Below are positions 21,590 through 56,357 of a stretch of DNA of 64,000 bases, piece by piece. Positions within the stretch are counted from its first letter, which is position 1. The number at the start of each line of letters is the position of its first letter. The position numbers and the translations under genes are program-made. The notes under the pieces are model-generated. The model had not been told where the DNA came from. It did no database searches and worked only from the letters and a program-made list of their open reading frames with translations. Where the stretch lies: positions 41,763,562 through 41,827,561 of the forward strand of contig NC_054712.1 of assembly GCF_016097555.1 (NCBI RefSeq). The letters are read 5' to 3'. Origin of the DNA: Gigantopelta aegis (Eukaryota; Mollusca; Gastropoda; Neomphalida; Peltospiridae).

Positions 21590-22430
21590 GTGGCAAATCG
21601 GTTTTCACTTTACCGCATGATCGATATGAAAATTATATTTCTCGGGGAAAATCCGTTTCCACGAAATTACTAGTGACCCAAGTCACGCAGACACGTGGCG
21701 AAATGACTAATAACAGGTATGTTTGTAACGCTGACTTTCCTTAACAATACATACGGACAAATACTAAACGGTGATATAACCATTTCGAAAATGGCCACAC
21801 CATGGGTGTCAAAAGAATTTTTGAAAGTGTTTCATTTTCGTAATGAATTAGTAGAATTTATGAATGGTCAGTGGGTTTTGGGGTTGTTGTTTTTTTGGGT
21901 GTTTTTTTTTTTGATTGGGGGGGGGGGGGGGGGTTGGGTTGTTGTTTTTTGTTAGGGGGGGGTTGTTTGGGTTTTTTGGGTTTTTTTTAATTAATAAATG
22001 TTTTTACAAAATTTATTTCTTTATTTTAAGAACTAGACAAAGCGAAAACTGGAAAAGGCATTAAAATATTCCGTTTACTGCTCAAAAATTGTATGAACGT
22101 GTAATGTTAATCGAGTGTTCAAACGGATCTGTTTCCTCTAGTTACACCGCAAGATCGGTGTCTAAAGCATATGTGCCAGGCAAAATATGTTTCCCTGAAA
22201 TTACGTGTAACCTAAGCCCAGTAAACACGTGGCGAAATTACTAACACGTACGTTTTTAACGCTGACGTTTCATACGAATATATTCTTACAAATACTAAAC
22301 GATGATATAATCATTTCGAAAATAATCATCATGCGTGTTATAAGGCTTCTTTTAAAAAAAAACCCCAACAACAACAAAAAAACGTGATTAATTTTACTGA
22401 TGAATTAGTAGTTTATGAATGGCCGGTGCT
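21590..22430 (+). repeat. Diverged direct duplication, two units of about 300 bp
   Basis: The segments at about 21595-21870 and 22130-22425 share CACGTGGCGAAAT, ACAAATACTAAACG, TGATATAA and CATTTCGAAAAT in the same order. It lies upstream of the TIFA-like gene. No coding function is seen. A G-tract at 21918-21933 separates the copies. Confidence 0.65.
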
Positions 22431-22919
22431 TTTTTGTTTTATTTATTTATTTATTTTACTTATTTTTTCAGTTTGATGGTCTCTAACTACAACTATTATT
22501 ATCTATATTAATTGACAAGACCATGATATAAGAATTTTGTTTGTCGCACAATAGTTGAATAGTCTATTGAGTTTAGGGAGCAGGAACTTGTATCTATAGG
22601 TCTATTTACCTTTTGTGTGACCTTTTTTCTTTTGTCAGAAAATAGCAGCATATTTTATTTTATTTTTTTAAATGGCAAAACAGGCTTATTTTACGATATT
22701 AATATAATTATTGGACAATATGGTCGTAAATGGGTCTATTATTTCTACCAGAGTAAAATCTTTTGCTTCTTATATTAGAAAATAATGCACCGTCGTAAAT
22801 AGATCTATTTATAATCTTAACTTTTTTCTTTCTTATTTATTAATTTTTTCTTCTTTTGACAGAAAATAATAGGATCTTTCTTTAAAAAGCATGCTACTAG
22901 TGGCGCATTCTATAAACCC

Positions 22920-24060
22920 AACAACACTAGTAAATAGTTTCTGTTTTTGTTTCTTTCTTTTACTGGAGAGTGAGAGTATCACCTAACAACAATATGTGAC
23001 TAGGGGCACATTCTATAACAACATTAGTTAATAGCTTCTGTTTTTCTTTCTTTCTTTTACTAGAAAGTGAGAATGTCATCTAACAACAATATACCACTAG
23101 GGGCACATTCTATAACAACACTAGTAAATAGCTACTAGAAAGGAAGCAGACCATCTAACAACAATACACGACTAGGACAACATTCTAGTAAATAGCTTCT
23201 GCTTTTCTTCCTTTTACTAGAGAGAGAGTGAGAGTGTCATCTAACAATATGCCACTAGGGGCACATTCTATAACAATACTAGTAAATAGCTTCTGTTTTT
23301 CTTCCTTTTACTAGAGAGAGAGTGAGAGAGTTATCTAACAATATGCCACTAGGGGCACATTCTATAACAACAATAATAACTCGCTTCTGGGTTTTTTGGG
23401 TTTTTTACTAGAGAGTCATCTAACAACAATATGCCACTAGGGGCACATTCTATAACAATACTAGTAAATAGCTTCTGTTTTTTTCTTTTCTTTTTTACTA
23501 GAGAGTCATCTAACAACAATATGCCACTAGGGGCACATTCTATAACAATACTAGTAAATAGCTTCTGTTTTTCTTTTCTTTTTTACTAGAGAGTCATCTG
23601 ACAACAATATGCCACTAGGGGCACATTCTATAACAATACTAGTAAATAGCTTCTGTTTTTCTTTTCTTTTTTACTAGAGAGTCATCTGACAACAATATAC
23701 CACTAGGGGCACATTCTATAACAACACTAGTACATAGCTTCTGTTTTTCTTTTCTTTTTTACTAGAGTCATCTAACAACAATATACCACTAGGGGCACAT
23801 TCTATAACAATACTAGTAACTAGCTTCTGTGTTTCTTTCATTTACGAGAGAGCGAGCAGACCATCTAACAATAATATACGACTAGGACAACATTCTATAA
23901 ACCCAACGACACTAGTAAATAGCTTCTGTTTTTCTTTCTTTCTTTTACTAGAAAGTGAGAGTGTCATCTAACAACAATATACCACGTTTGGCACATTCTA
24001 TAACAACACTAGTAAATAGCTTCTGTTTGTTTGTTTTTTTACTAGAGAGAGTGAAAGTCA
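22920..24060 (+). repeat. Array made of the TIFA-like gene's acceptor and start codon
   Basis: About 12 units of 75-100 bp precede the first coding exon. Each has a T-rich tract, TTTTACTAG, then a copy of the exon head (GTCATCTAACAACAATATGCC, continuing ACTAGGGGCAC) and a spacer (ATTCTATAACAATACTAG). The true exon has the same acceptor, the same leader and ATGCCACTGGGGGCA. Confidence 0.9.
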
Positions 24061-24072
24061 TCTAACAACAAT

Positions 24073-24673
24073 ATGCCACTGGGGGCATCAGACGTGGGTG
24101 ATTCTTCAGATCTGGATGCAGAAACGAAGGAGTCTGAAGTGGATTTCAATGCTGAAACGGTGGATACGGGCGAACATGGAATTATAGAGGGCGCCACCGC
24201 CGAAACTCCCCACCAGATTGTTCTGAGGTACGCCCAGAACACAGACAAGACATTAGCGGATCATTTCCCCAAAGGGAAGATCACAAAAGAAATAAACAAA
24301 GAGATCATTCTAGAGCGTAGTAGAACCGCTGATGTTCTTCTGAACAGCGAGACATTCGGACGACAACACGCAGCACTGGCATGTCGCGAGCAACAGAACG
24401 GCGATCTCAGTTTAATAGTTAGGAACAGAAGCAAGAAGAAGAAGATATTTGTTGTCAGCGGCGACGGCAAAAGGACTGTCACTCCTGGCAGCGAATCAGA
24501 GTTGGTTAGCAAAGACACGATCCAGATGGAGAAGTTAACGTTTGTTGTGGAGATCCAGGAAGGAGACGTCGAGGCCAAATCGTTTGAGTTTCAGATGAAG
24601 TGCCACGATGAACCAGCTCTCTCCGAATCGTCTGGGCAAAATATTCAACACCGCATCCACGGAAACACGCCAG
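24073..24673 (+). CDS. TIFA-like gene, coding exon 1
   Basis: Acceptor TTTTTTTACTAG ends at 24045. The 27-nt leader precedes ATG. The exon ends ACGCCAG at GTAATT, leaving one base of a Gly codon. It carries the whole FHA region. Confidence 0.8.
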
Positions 24674-25324
24674 GTAATTCTGATGTTATGTACCAGCAAC
24701 ATGTGAGATTTAATGAATTGCCTTCGGCGTATGCGGCACCAACGATTTCAATGATGACTCCTCCTAACTGTCTTTTCAGGACCCTTTATGAATCATCCCT
24801 GCTTCGTTCCTCCTTGTGGTCTTGGAAACCCAGGAATCCCGGGTCAGATTGTCAACGCTCCTGTTCAATCGGCGGCGCCCTACGGCTACCATCAGCACGC
24901 TGAGTCATACTCTAGAGCGCCCCAAGCTTCCGTGGGGCACACCTACAAGGGAAGCATCATGTCGCAGCCGACCACAGACGACATCACTCCTGGTTTCCTC
25001 CCAAGTCCTCCTCAAGGTAATTTCTTCCAACAAGGCGCTGCAGGTGCTTCTCAGATGCCACGTCTTACATATGTCTTCTCTGCTGCACGCCAGCTAGGCC
25101 AACCACTGACAAGTAATTTTGTTACCGGTCATGCCGTGGAAGAAAACAGCCAATGCCAAGGCCACCAAGGTCAACGCCAGAGCAACCCAGGTCATGGTCT
25201 GCCAGGAATGGGCGCCGTCATCCCGGAAGGACAAGGAGGCGCCAACCCGGAAATAGGTTACCCGGATTACTATGCGAACGCAAATTCGATATCACTGGGT
25301 GGAGTGAACGAACGTATGCAATAA
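24073..25324 (+). CDS. TIFA-like FHA-domain protein, 381 aa, two coding exons
   Basis: Exons 24073-24673 and 24780-25324 join in frame across a 106-bp intron (GTAATT...TTTTCAG). TIFA proteins use an FHA domain to bind phosphothreonine, oligomerise, and pass innate immune signals to TRAF6 and NF-kB in the cytosol. Residues of about 45-175 match the TIFA fold by eye: the FGRQHAAL segment, then NRSKKKKIFV (TIFA has NMSKKTNLIV), and a late SFEFQMKC (TIFA has SLEFFETQF). The C-terminal half is rich in Pro, Gly and Gln and has no domain I know. The protein is about twice as long as vertebrate TIFA. ATG 24073 is the first in-frame Met after a TGA at 24052. I see no clear TRAF6-binding motif, so the signalling role is inference. 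Confidence 0.72.
24780..25324 (+). CDS. TIFA-like gene, coding exon 2
   Basis: Begins GACCCTTTATG after TGTCTTTTCAG; GG/A completes Gly. It encodes about 180 residues rich in Gly, Pro and Gln, ending NERMQ and TAA at 25322-25324. Confidence 0.8.
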
Positions 25325-25466
25325 GCAAAATTTAATGTCTGTATCCATGTACTGTTAAAGCGGCAGTCTCGTTTTCCCATCCCATAGCATAATTATTTTC
25401 GTAATGCAACTGCAAAACAACTCCAGCTGTTCCAGACTTGTATACTTGCTATAAAGGCATTGTTGC

Positions 25467-25754
25467 CAGTGGCGGATCCAGAATTTTGGGGTAAAAAAGG
25501 TTCTGAAAAGGGCAATTTGTGGTTGCCGAAGGCAAATGACCGGAGGTCCCATAAGGAGCTACATTTTTAATGGGGTTGGGCGGCATGATTCTTGGGGAAA
25601 TCTTGAAATAAAAATGCCCAGAGACTGTTGTCAGAGGAAATGAGTGTTGTTACTGTGGATAATGAATGCAAAACAAAGTCATTAACAAGGGCACATCAAG
25701 CGGGCTGGGTGGGTGACACGCGACAATTGTGGCCCTCTTCTGGATCCGCTAGTG
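25467..25754. mobile_element. MITE, CAGTGGCGGATC family, 288 bp
   Basis: Ends CAGTGGCGGATCCAG and CTGGATCCGCTAGTG, flanked by GTTGC (25462-25466) and GTTAC (25755-25759), a 5-bp duplication with one change. It lies within the likely 3' UTR of the TIFA-like gene. Confidence 0.7.
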
Positions 25755-25893
25755 GTTACAGGTAACTAATGAGAAGGTAACTCGTGGTTTGGCCGTCCAT
25801 GGCTAGTTGAAACATGTTTATTTCACACAGATTATGGACTGCGTCTAAAGGATATCACTTACTTGCTTGTCACGGAAGATAAAGAATGTGGAT

Positions 25894-25899
25894 AATAAA
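25894..25899 (+). promoter_or_regulatory. Possible poly(A) signal of the TIFA-like gene
   Basis: AATAAA about 570 bp after the stop. An AATAAA inside the MITE at about 25606 is a competing candidate. Confidence 0.4.
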
Positions 25900-26125
25900 A
25901 TTAACATATTCCTGAGATTGCCGCTTTAAGATAACATGACAAAATTGCATTTAATTGACTGTAATGTCGTTTCCGTTTAGGGTCCCTTATTAGGGTTATT
26001 GATATTTACATTACGCCAAAACCTTGCCACCATGCCTCTTATAAGCAAAAACTTTGTACTGAGTCAAGTGCAGCAGACTGTGTTCTATATAAACATTGTA
26101 CGTTGGTAAGATAGTCATTATATTT

Positions 26126-26350
26126 TGATGTTTGTATTATATTACTGTCTCCTCTCTTCCTCCCACTCTCTCCGTCTCTTTCTCTCTCCCTCCCTCCCCC
26201 ACTCTCCCTTCCGCCCTCTATCTGTCTCTCACGTTCTCTTTCTCTGCCTTTATAACTCTTTCACTTCCTCTTTCCTCCTCACTCTCTTCGTATCTGTCTG
26301 TCTGTCTGTTTCTATATCTGTCTGTCTGTCTCTCTGTGTATATATATATA
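26126..26350. repeat. CT-rich and (TCTG)n tract
   Basis: Diverged pyrimidine-rich sequence ending in (TA)n. The open frames are artefacts. Confidence 0.85.
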
Positions 26351-26632
26351 ATTTCCTTCAGAGTCAAGTATTATTTATGGTGAGTGCATTCTTGTGTTTT
26401 TTATTTTTGTATACTTTGCACTTGTTTGTCTCAAGTGCCCTCAATACCAAAATAGCTTTACTAGTATTATGTTATGGTTAATCTTGTGTATTCTAAATTA
26501 AGGAATTGGATCTGAATCAAGGTTTTACTTAGCATTTATTTATGTTTATTTTTCATTTCATTATTTGCTTATTTATGCTTGTTAAATATTTTATTTTTTT
26601 GCGTCTCTCACACTATCTCCCTCGTCTCCTTG

Positions 26633-26647
26633 TCTGTGTGTGTGTGT

Positions 26648-26733
<86 letters not shown>

Positions 26734-26764
26734 ATATATATATATTGTTTGTTTGTTTGTTTGT
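26633..26764. repeat. (TG)n(TC)n(TA)n microsatellite
   Basis: About 80 bp of perfect TC, with TG before and TATATA and GTTT after. Confidence 0.95.
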
Positions 26765-26769
26765 ATTTA

Positions 26770-27780
26770 TAAACCAATATTATATTCAATAAAACTCAGT
26801 ACAATAATTGTTTTATCCCACGTGTTCAACTCCGATTGTTTTTCTACGTTTTCCTCCATAAATATAAAAGCTTTATACATACATTTTATGTGTTTATCTA
26901 AATAAACGTTTGGCTTGCTGAGTTTGTGTTTGTTGACAATATACACAGGTATGTATGTGATTTTCTCGGATGTTTGTGATTGTCTAGGATATGAGATTTT
27001 CTCGGATGTGCGTAATTGTCACAGGAGATGTTGACCCCGTAGTCGCCTGCATTAATATGATAATATCGGCAGTGTATGTAGCGGTTAAACCATCAACCTT
27101 GATGCTGGTAATGGAATAATCGTTTTCGATATCCTCAAAATATAGGGTTTTCTTTCACAATTGCACCTACACATTTTCCATTTTTTATACGCTAACGTCT
27201 CTGTACATAACATATAAAGGGTCCCCGAATACAGATGTTAGGTTTTTTCCCACTCTATGGCGATTATTTTGCTTAGAATGTGTGTTATATTTAGGGTTTT
27301 CGGGGTCACTGAGGAGGATGCCATAGTTAAGACACCTAATAGCCGATGTATTTTTCGTGCTGAGGTATCGTTAAACATTGGTTCATTCACTCTGAGGACG
27401 GTTTCGTGGTGGAAAACCACGTTAGAAAACCCGTGATAGAGGCATATAATTCAATACGGTGGACACAAATAGGCCTAAAGTATATATTTCAAACAACATG
27501 TAGTTTTTATATTATCAGGGTCCCTAAATACATTTCTGGAGTCTAAAATATATGTTTTTGTTATATAACATTTAGTGAAATATCTTAAAATATCAGTGAA
27601 ATAAAAGTGTTATCAAGTCACTCACCTTTTAGAGTGAAAATTTCGCTATTTCACTCTAAAATGTGTTATCGTCACTGTAGAAAGTGATATCTTCACTGTA
27701 ACAAGGCCAGAACTGTTTTGCTGCTGGTATTTTAAAAATAAAGGTAAATTGCCAAAAACTATATAATAAATAGAACATTT
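26770..27780. other. Intergenic, no gene seen
   Basis: AT-rich. Short repeated segments with AGTGAAAT and CACTCTAAAA near 27580-27710 form small inverted repeats. Confidence 0.5.
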
Positions 27781-27786
27781 CACGGT

Positions 27787-27935
27787 TTCTTTTTTTTTTT
27801 GTCAAATATGATTTATATCTCATCTCGTGAAGTTTGCAATCATATACTCGTCGCGCAAGCGCGACTCGTGAGATATGATTGAAACTTCACTCGATGAGAT
27901 ATAAATCATATTTGACAAAAAAAACATGAAATATC
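27787..27935. repeat. Hairpin-forming fold-back, about 145 bp
   Basis: GTCAAATATGATTTATATCT and its inverse enclose TCGTGAAGTTT/AAACTTCAC and a CG-rich tip (CGTCGCGCAAGCGCGACTCG). T and A runs bracket it. It is probably a short fold-back transposon; no target duplication was resolved. Confidence 0.75.
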
Positions 27936-28106
27936 CTCTATACATTTCCCAACAACGTATTTCTTGTAAAATTTGTTGTCTACCCAAACACAAGGCTGTC
28001 GTCTGCAATAGCCAATGAGATACTCATGAAATACTTCAAACATAAATAGAATCAATCATTTCTTTACACCAGTACAGGACATAGTTAACTCTTTTGTACA
28101 GTATTA

Positions 28107-28506
28107 AGTAAAGTGTGCTTGTTTAACGACACCACTGGAGCACATTGATCAATTAATTATCGGCTATTGGATGTCAAACATTTAGTAATTATGACGTAGT
28201 CATCAGAAGAAAGCCGCTACATTTTATAATTAGCAGCAAGGGATCTTCAGTATGGACCATCCAGACTGGATAGGTTATCTCATACTTGAACATTTAATAC
28301 ACCAGGCATGGCGCACAGGTTGGGAAGGGAATATTTGATACACCAGGCATGGCGCAAAGGTTGGAACGGGAACATTTGATACACCAGGCATGGCGCACAG
28401 GCTGGGACGGGAACAAACAATCGGGCAATACGTCCACCGACGAGAGTTGATGCTTGAGTCGGGCACCTCAGTCGAGCGCTCAAACGACTGAACTAGATCC
28501 CGCCCT
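28107..28506 (-). mobile_element. SINE, head 1 + tail 2, with a 41-bp triplication
   Basis: The minus-strand element keeps the tail (TTTAACGACACCACTGGAGC on the plus strand) and the head (GAGCGCTCAAACGACTGAAC). Its body contains three 41-bp units with CACCAGGCATGGCGCA (about 28297-28420). A tetranucleotide tract follows. Confidence 0.75.
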
Positions 28507-28519
28507 AACCTTATTTAGA

Positions 28520-29260
28520 CACACACTCCATCCATCCATCCACACACACCTATCCTCCACCCACCCACCAATCCATCCACCCACCCACGCACCCATCCAT
28601 CCATCCATCCACACACACCTATCCATCCATCCACACCCACCCACCTATCCATCCACCCACCCATCCATCTATCCATCCACAAACACCTATCCAACCATCC
28701 ATCCACAAACACCTATCCACCCACCCATCCATCCATTCATCCACAAACACCTATCCAACCATCCATCCATCCATTCATCCATCCTTCCATCCATCCATCC
28801 ACAAACACATATCCACCCACCCACCCATCCATCCATCCATCCATCCACAAACCCCTATCCAACCATCCATCCATCCACAAACCCCTATCCACCCACCCAT
28901 CCATCTATCAACACACATATCCACCCACCCACCCATCCATCCACAAACACCTATCCAACCATCCATCCACAAACACCCATCCAACCATCCATCCATCCAT
29001 TCACAAACTCCTATCCAACCATCCATCTATCCACAAACACCTATCCACCCACCCAACCATCCACCCACAAACATCCATCAACACACTTATCCACCCATCT
29101 ATCCATCCACACACACATACATGCATTCATTCATCCATCCATCCACACACACCTATCCATCCATCCATCCACACACATACCCACACACCTATCTATCCAT
29201 GCATCCATCCATCCACACACACACGCACACACACCTATCCATCCATCCATCCATTCACAC
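28520..29260. repeat. (CCAT)n / CCACC-rich tract
   Basis: About 740 bp of CCATCCAT with interspersed CACAAACACCTATCCA, giving long false frames on both strands. Confidence 0.95.
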
Positions 29261-29490
29261 ACACACGCGAGCGCGCGCGCACACACACACACAGACACAC
29301 GCATACATACACACATATCTATCTATACGTACATACATAGATAGATACATGCATGTACGCACACACACACATACATACATACATACATACATACAAAAAC
29401 TCATATTCACAGATGCACGCACATACACAAAACACAATCGCACAAACTAACGCGCATACAGATACACACATACGTGCATACACATACACG

Positions 29491-29526
<36 letters not shown>
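29215..29526. repeat. (CA)n/(CATA)n compound microsatellite
   Basis: ACACAC, GCGCGCGC, CATACATA and GATA stretches up to about 160 bp before the cathepsin Z start codon. Confidence 0.95.
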
Positions 29527-29527
<1 letters not shown>

Positions 29528-29686
29528 GTCCCTTCCTCTTAACGTTTATCATTGTATAGATAAGCATATCTAGTAGGGTCATTTCTGTTCACGTGATGTC
29601 GCGGCACGGGACACTTTTATAATTGCTATCACATGACAACTAAACATACACCTTAAAGCACGATCATTTAGTAGGGTTAAAACAAA

Positions 29687-53774
<24,088 letters not shown>

Positions 53775-53893
53775 CATATCACAAAAGATGAAGATGCGAG
53801 TGAGCTTAACCATGACACGGTCAGGGGGAGGAGAAGGAGGGGAGTGTTTCCAAATGTACAGCTAAGGAAAACAGACAAGTGTACTGAATCGTA

Positions 53894-53899
53894 AATAAA
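53894..53899 (+). promoter_or_regulatory. CTSZ: Poly(A) signal of CTSZ
   Basis: AATAAA 120 bp after the stop, followed by GTGTTATTTATTATCTTTGT, a GT/T-rich downstream element. Confidence 0.75.
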
Positions 53900-54065
53900 T
53901 GTGTTATTTATTATCTTTGTGTTTTCTCTCAAGAAACAATACAGTTGACAAACAATAACAACATCTCTAACAACTACAATAACGTGTACTCTTTTGACCC
54001 CCTACCTGTCTCCCAAACGCTCCGTCCTCAAAACGAGACATGGGTTTGCGAACACCAGTCCCAAA

Positions 54066-54189
54066 TTCAGCCAGCAAACGTTTCGCTAACGTTCGCGAAC
54101 TGTTTGATTGGTTATCGACGTGACCATTTGGTTTATCGTGAAGCGCATAAACCAGTCTAGTGGACGTTTTTCTGCTCGGGCTGGCTGAA
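54066..54189. mobile_element. Possible short MITE, 124 bp
   Basis: TTCAGCCAGC and GCTGGCTGAA are perfect 10-bp inverted ends around CG-richer DNA (AACGTTCGCGAA). No target duplication was found. Confidence 0.35.
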
Positions 54190-54593
54190 CTTGCCTCTGA
54201 TATCATCACTGTTTTCACAAATATTCATGAGTGCATGTCATCACAGCTATATTTATTCCAATGAGCTCTGTCCTATGCTAGTTTTGAAATAGTAAACTAG
54301 TCTGGGAGTGGCAGTCCTCTTTTTCGCGGTGCAGGACGGATGTGTTGTTCAGTAAATGATCTCCTCGGGAGTGGCTGCCTACCTATAGACGAGGCACTAG
54401 ATAGAGATTCTTGGAATCAACCACTAGTTTGCCAAATACCCATTCGACTCTGAAAGCTGATCCTTTGTTGGTCTTACCTTCTCTTGTGAGCGATCTCACG
54501 CTGGAGATCAATTTTGTCTCCAATATACGTTAGAGATCACTTTTAAAAATCGCCACTGATTGCTCCAGTGATGACCCGGTCACAGACGAAGAA

Positions 54594-54895
54594 GGACAAC
54601 AACAACAACAACATGATTATGACGAAGCAGAAGATGATAATTAAATGGAAGAAGAAGAAGTAGAAGAAAGCAAAGATGATGAAGAAGATTATGACGAAGA
54701 AGCAGAAGACAAAGTAGAAGACGATGATGATGCAGAAGTAGAAGAAGATAATGGAGATGATGAAGAAGAAGTAAAAGAAGAAGCTGATGATGATGAACAA
54801 GTAGAAGAAGCGAATGAAGAAGATGATGATAATGAAGTAGAAACAGAAGCATATGAAGCAGAAGAAGAAAATGATGATGGTGATAATGATGGTGG

Positions 54896-54932
<37 letters not shown>

Positions 54933-54944
54933 GAAGATGAAGTA
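54594..54944. repeat. (GAA/GAT)n trinucleotide tract
   Basis: About 350 bp of impure GAA, GAT and GTA triplets. It gives an acidic 118-aa frame on plus and poly-His, poly-Ser or poly-Ile frames on minus, which is what triplet repeats do in any frame. Confidence 0.92.
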
Positions 54945-55065
54945 TGTACGTTTTCGGCCAAACATTTATTGGGCTACTTAATAGGTCATAAAAGCGTGTG
55001 ACCCTGTCTTTAGTTAGGGCCAATTACAAATCACGTACACACCTGTTGTTAGGTCATTGGTTTGT

Positions 55066-56357
55066 TCCCACACAGTTGATGTGGGTGGACAGTCGATATG
55101 GCTGAGACAGTCGATTTTGGTGAGACAGTTGATGTGGGTGAGACAGTCGATGTGGGTGAGACAGATGGGTGAGACAGTTGATGTGGGTGGACAGTTGATA
55201 TGGCTGAGACAGTCGATTTGGGTGAGACAGTTGATATGGGTGAGACAGATGGGTGAGACAGTCGATGTGGGTGAGACAGTTGATATGGGTGAGACAGTCG
55301 ATGTGGGTGAGACAGTCGATATGAGTGAGACAGTCGATGTGGGTTAGACAGCTGATGTGGGTGAGACAGTCGATGTGGCTGAGACAGTTAATATGGGTGA
55401 GACGGTTGATGTGGGTGAGACAGTTGATGTGGGTGAAACAGATGGGTGAGATAGTTGATGTGGGTGAGACAGTTGATGTGGGTGAGACAGATGGGTGAGA
55501 CAGTCGATTTGGGTGAGACAGTTGATGTGGGTGAGACAGTTGATGTGGCTGAGACAGTCGATGTGTCTGAGAGACAGTCGATGTGGGTGAGACAGTCGAT
55601 GTGGCCGAGACACTTGATGTGGGTGAGACAGATGGGTGAGACTGTTGATGTGGGTGAGACAGTCGATTTGGGTGAGACAGTTGATGTGGGTGAGACAGAT
55701 GGGTGAGACAGTCGATGTGGGTGAGACAGTGGATGTGGGTGAGACAGTGGATGTGGCCGAGACAGTCGATATGGGTGAGACAGTTGATGTGGGCGAGACA
55801 GTTGATGTGGCTGAGACAGATGATATGGGTGAGACAGATGGGTGTGACAGTTGATGTGGGTGAGACAGTTGATATGGGTGAGACAGATGGGTGAGACAGT
55901 TGATGTTAGTGACAGATGGGTGAGACAGTCGATGTGGGTGAGACAGATGGGTGAGACAGTCGATGTGGCGAGACAGTTGATGTGGGTGAGACAGTTGATA
56001 TGGGTGAGACAGATGGGTGAGACAGTTGATGTGGGTGAGACAGTCGATTTGGGTGAGACAGTTGATGTGGGTGAGGCAGTCGATGTGGGTGAGACAGTCG
56101 ATGTGGGTGAGACAGTGAATGTGGCCGAGACAGTCGATATGGGTGAGACAGTTGATGTGGGTGAGACAGTTGATATGGGTGAGACAGATGGGTGTGACAG
56201 TTGATGTGGGTGAGACAGTTGATGTGGCTGAGACAGTTGATATGGGTGAGACAGATGGGTGAGACAGTTGATGTGGCTGAGACAGTTGATATGGGTGAGA
56301 TAGATGGGTGTGACAGTTGATGTGGGTGAGATAGTTGATGTGGCTGAGACAGTTGAT
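55066..56357. repeat. 18-bp minisatellite with 13-bp variants
   Basis: About 70 units of GTGAGACAGTTGATGTGG with TCGAT, ATATG and GGCTG variants. Every few units a shortened form, GTGAGACAGATGG, occurs. Long frames on both strands (GETVDV repeats on plus) are artefacts. Confidence 0.93.

Noticed and set aside
28454-29344. 296-aa His/Pro/Thr-rich frame
   Set aside because: Translation of the (CCAT)n tract.
54645-55001. Acidic 118-aa protein (EEED repeats)
   Set aside because: It is a plain GAA/GAT triplet tract; the opposite strand is equally open as His, Ser or Ile runs. No splice sites or conserved flanks.
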